From contig JAUWCF010000059.1 of NCBI GenBank assembly GCA_030609445.1, positions 1 through 6,363 on the forward strand: DNA of 6,363 nt, written 5' to 3'. Source of the DNA: Thermoplasmatota archaeon (lineage in GTDB: Archaea; Thermoplasmatota; E2; DHVEG-1). The translations under genes were made by a program, and so were the position numbers. The notes below the pieces were generated by a model. The model saw only the letters and a list, made by a program, of their open reading frames with translations. It searched no databases and was not told where the DNA came from. Positions 6,294 to 6,363 of the stretch are shown here, one piece after another (positions within the stretch are counted from its first letter, which is position 1; every line of letters starts with the position of its first letter).

Positions 6294-6362
6294 TTAGGTA
6301 ATATGGGCCATTCCTTCTTTTTCATTTTCTGAGAGTACGGGAATAAAACGTGAAATAATCGA
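6294..6362 (-). CDS. Possible 3' end of an unidentified gene
   Basis: On the minus strand, one frame stays open from the window edge for 22 codons to a TAA stop (6294-6296), reading SIISRFIPVLSENEKEGM and four more residues. The mix of hydrophobic and charged residues is protein-like, and a gene ending here would be convergent with guaAa, leaving a 64 bp gap. It is far too short to prove coding, and I recognise no family. A different minus frame is also open from the edge and runs back into guaAa, but it reads as a shadow. Confidence 0.3.
   Translation of the reverse strand, partial: SIISRFIPVLSENEKEGMAHIT
6311..6330 (+). terminator. Weak T-rich terminator candidate for the purine operon
   Basis: The 134 bases after guaAa have no hairpin and no long T-run. 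The best candidates for archaeal T-tract termination are this pyrimidine-rich stretch, with runs of five and four T, and a shorter CTTTT at 6244-6248. Apart from the possible minus-strand gene end I see nothing else in this stretch. Confidence 0.25.
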
Positions 6363-6363
6363 T

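Noticed and set aside
6086..6325. 79-residue minus-strand frame across the end of guaAa
   Set aside because: Most of it is antisense to the catalytic-His end of GuaAa, and its composition is Phe/Leu/Lys-rich like other shadows.
1..6363. CRISPR array, transposon ends, tRNA or rRNA gene
   Set aside because: Nearly all bases are accounted for by five conserved genes, and I saw no direct-repeat/spacer pattern, terminal inverted repeats or tRNA-like arms in the gaps.

Overview
The window reads as a piece of an AT-rich euryarchaeal-type genome. Four observations point to Archaea. GMP synthase is encoded as two separate genes (amidotransferase and ATP-pyrophosphatase subunits) instead of one fused guaA. 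The type IA topoisomerase starts and reads like the archaeal TopA family. The purE gene has a TATA box about 30 bp before its start codon and no Shine-Dalgarno site. T-tracts, not hairpins, follow the genes. A gyrase A subunit is also present; within Archaea, gyrase occurs in gyrase-bearing euryarchaeal and Thermoplasmatota-like lineages, where it is considered to have come from Bacteria. I cannot place the organism more finely by eye.

Layout. Positions 1-1851 hold the 3' part of gyrA (+), cut by the window edge so that the catalytic tyrosine region is missing. Eight bases further on, topA (-) ends head-on against it (1860-4133). A 115 bp divergent intergenic region (4134-4248) carries a promoter for each side. 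From 4249 to 6229 runs a tight purine operon (+): purE, guaAb (9 nt gap) and guaAa (1 nt gap). The last 134 bases hold no complete gene; a short open stretch on the minus strand may be the 3' end of another convergent gene.

How the genes fit together. The left half carries two enzymes with opposite effects on DNA supercoiling, placed tail to tail: gyrase adds negative supercoils and TopA removes them. The right half carries one step of de novo IMP synthesis (PurE) and the two halves of the enzyme that turns XMP into GMP. The AIR-to-IMP remainder and IMP dehydrogenase are not in the window.

I found no CRISPR array, RNA gene, mobile element or unfamiliar multi-gene system. These are conserved housekeeping genes. 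The points worth a second look are the gyrA/topA arrangement, the long acidic tail of GyrA, an internal 86-residue zinc-ribbon duplication in TopA, and a His-to-Ala change in a conserved PurE motif.
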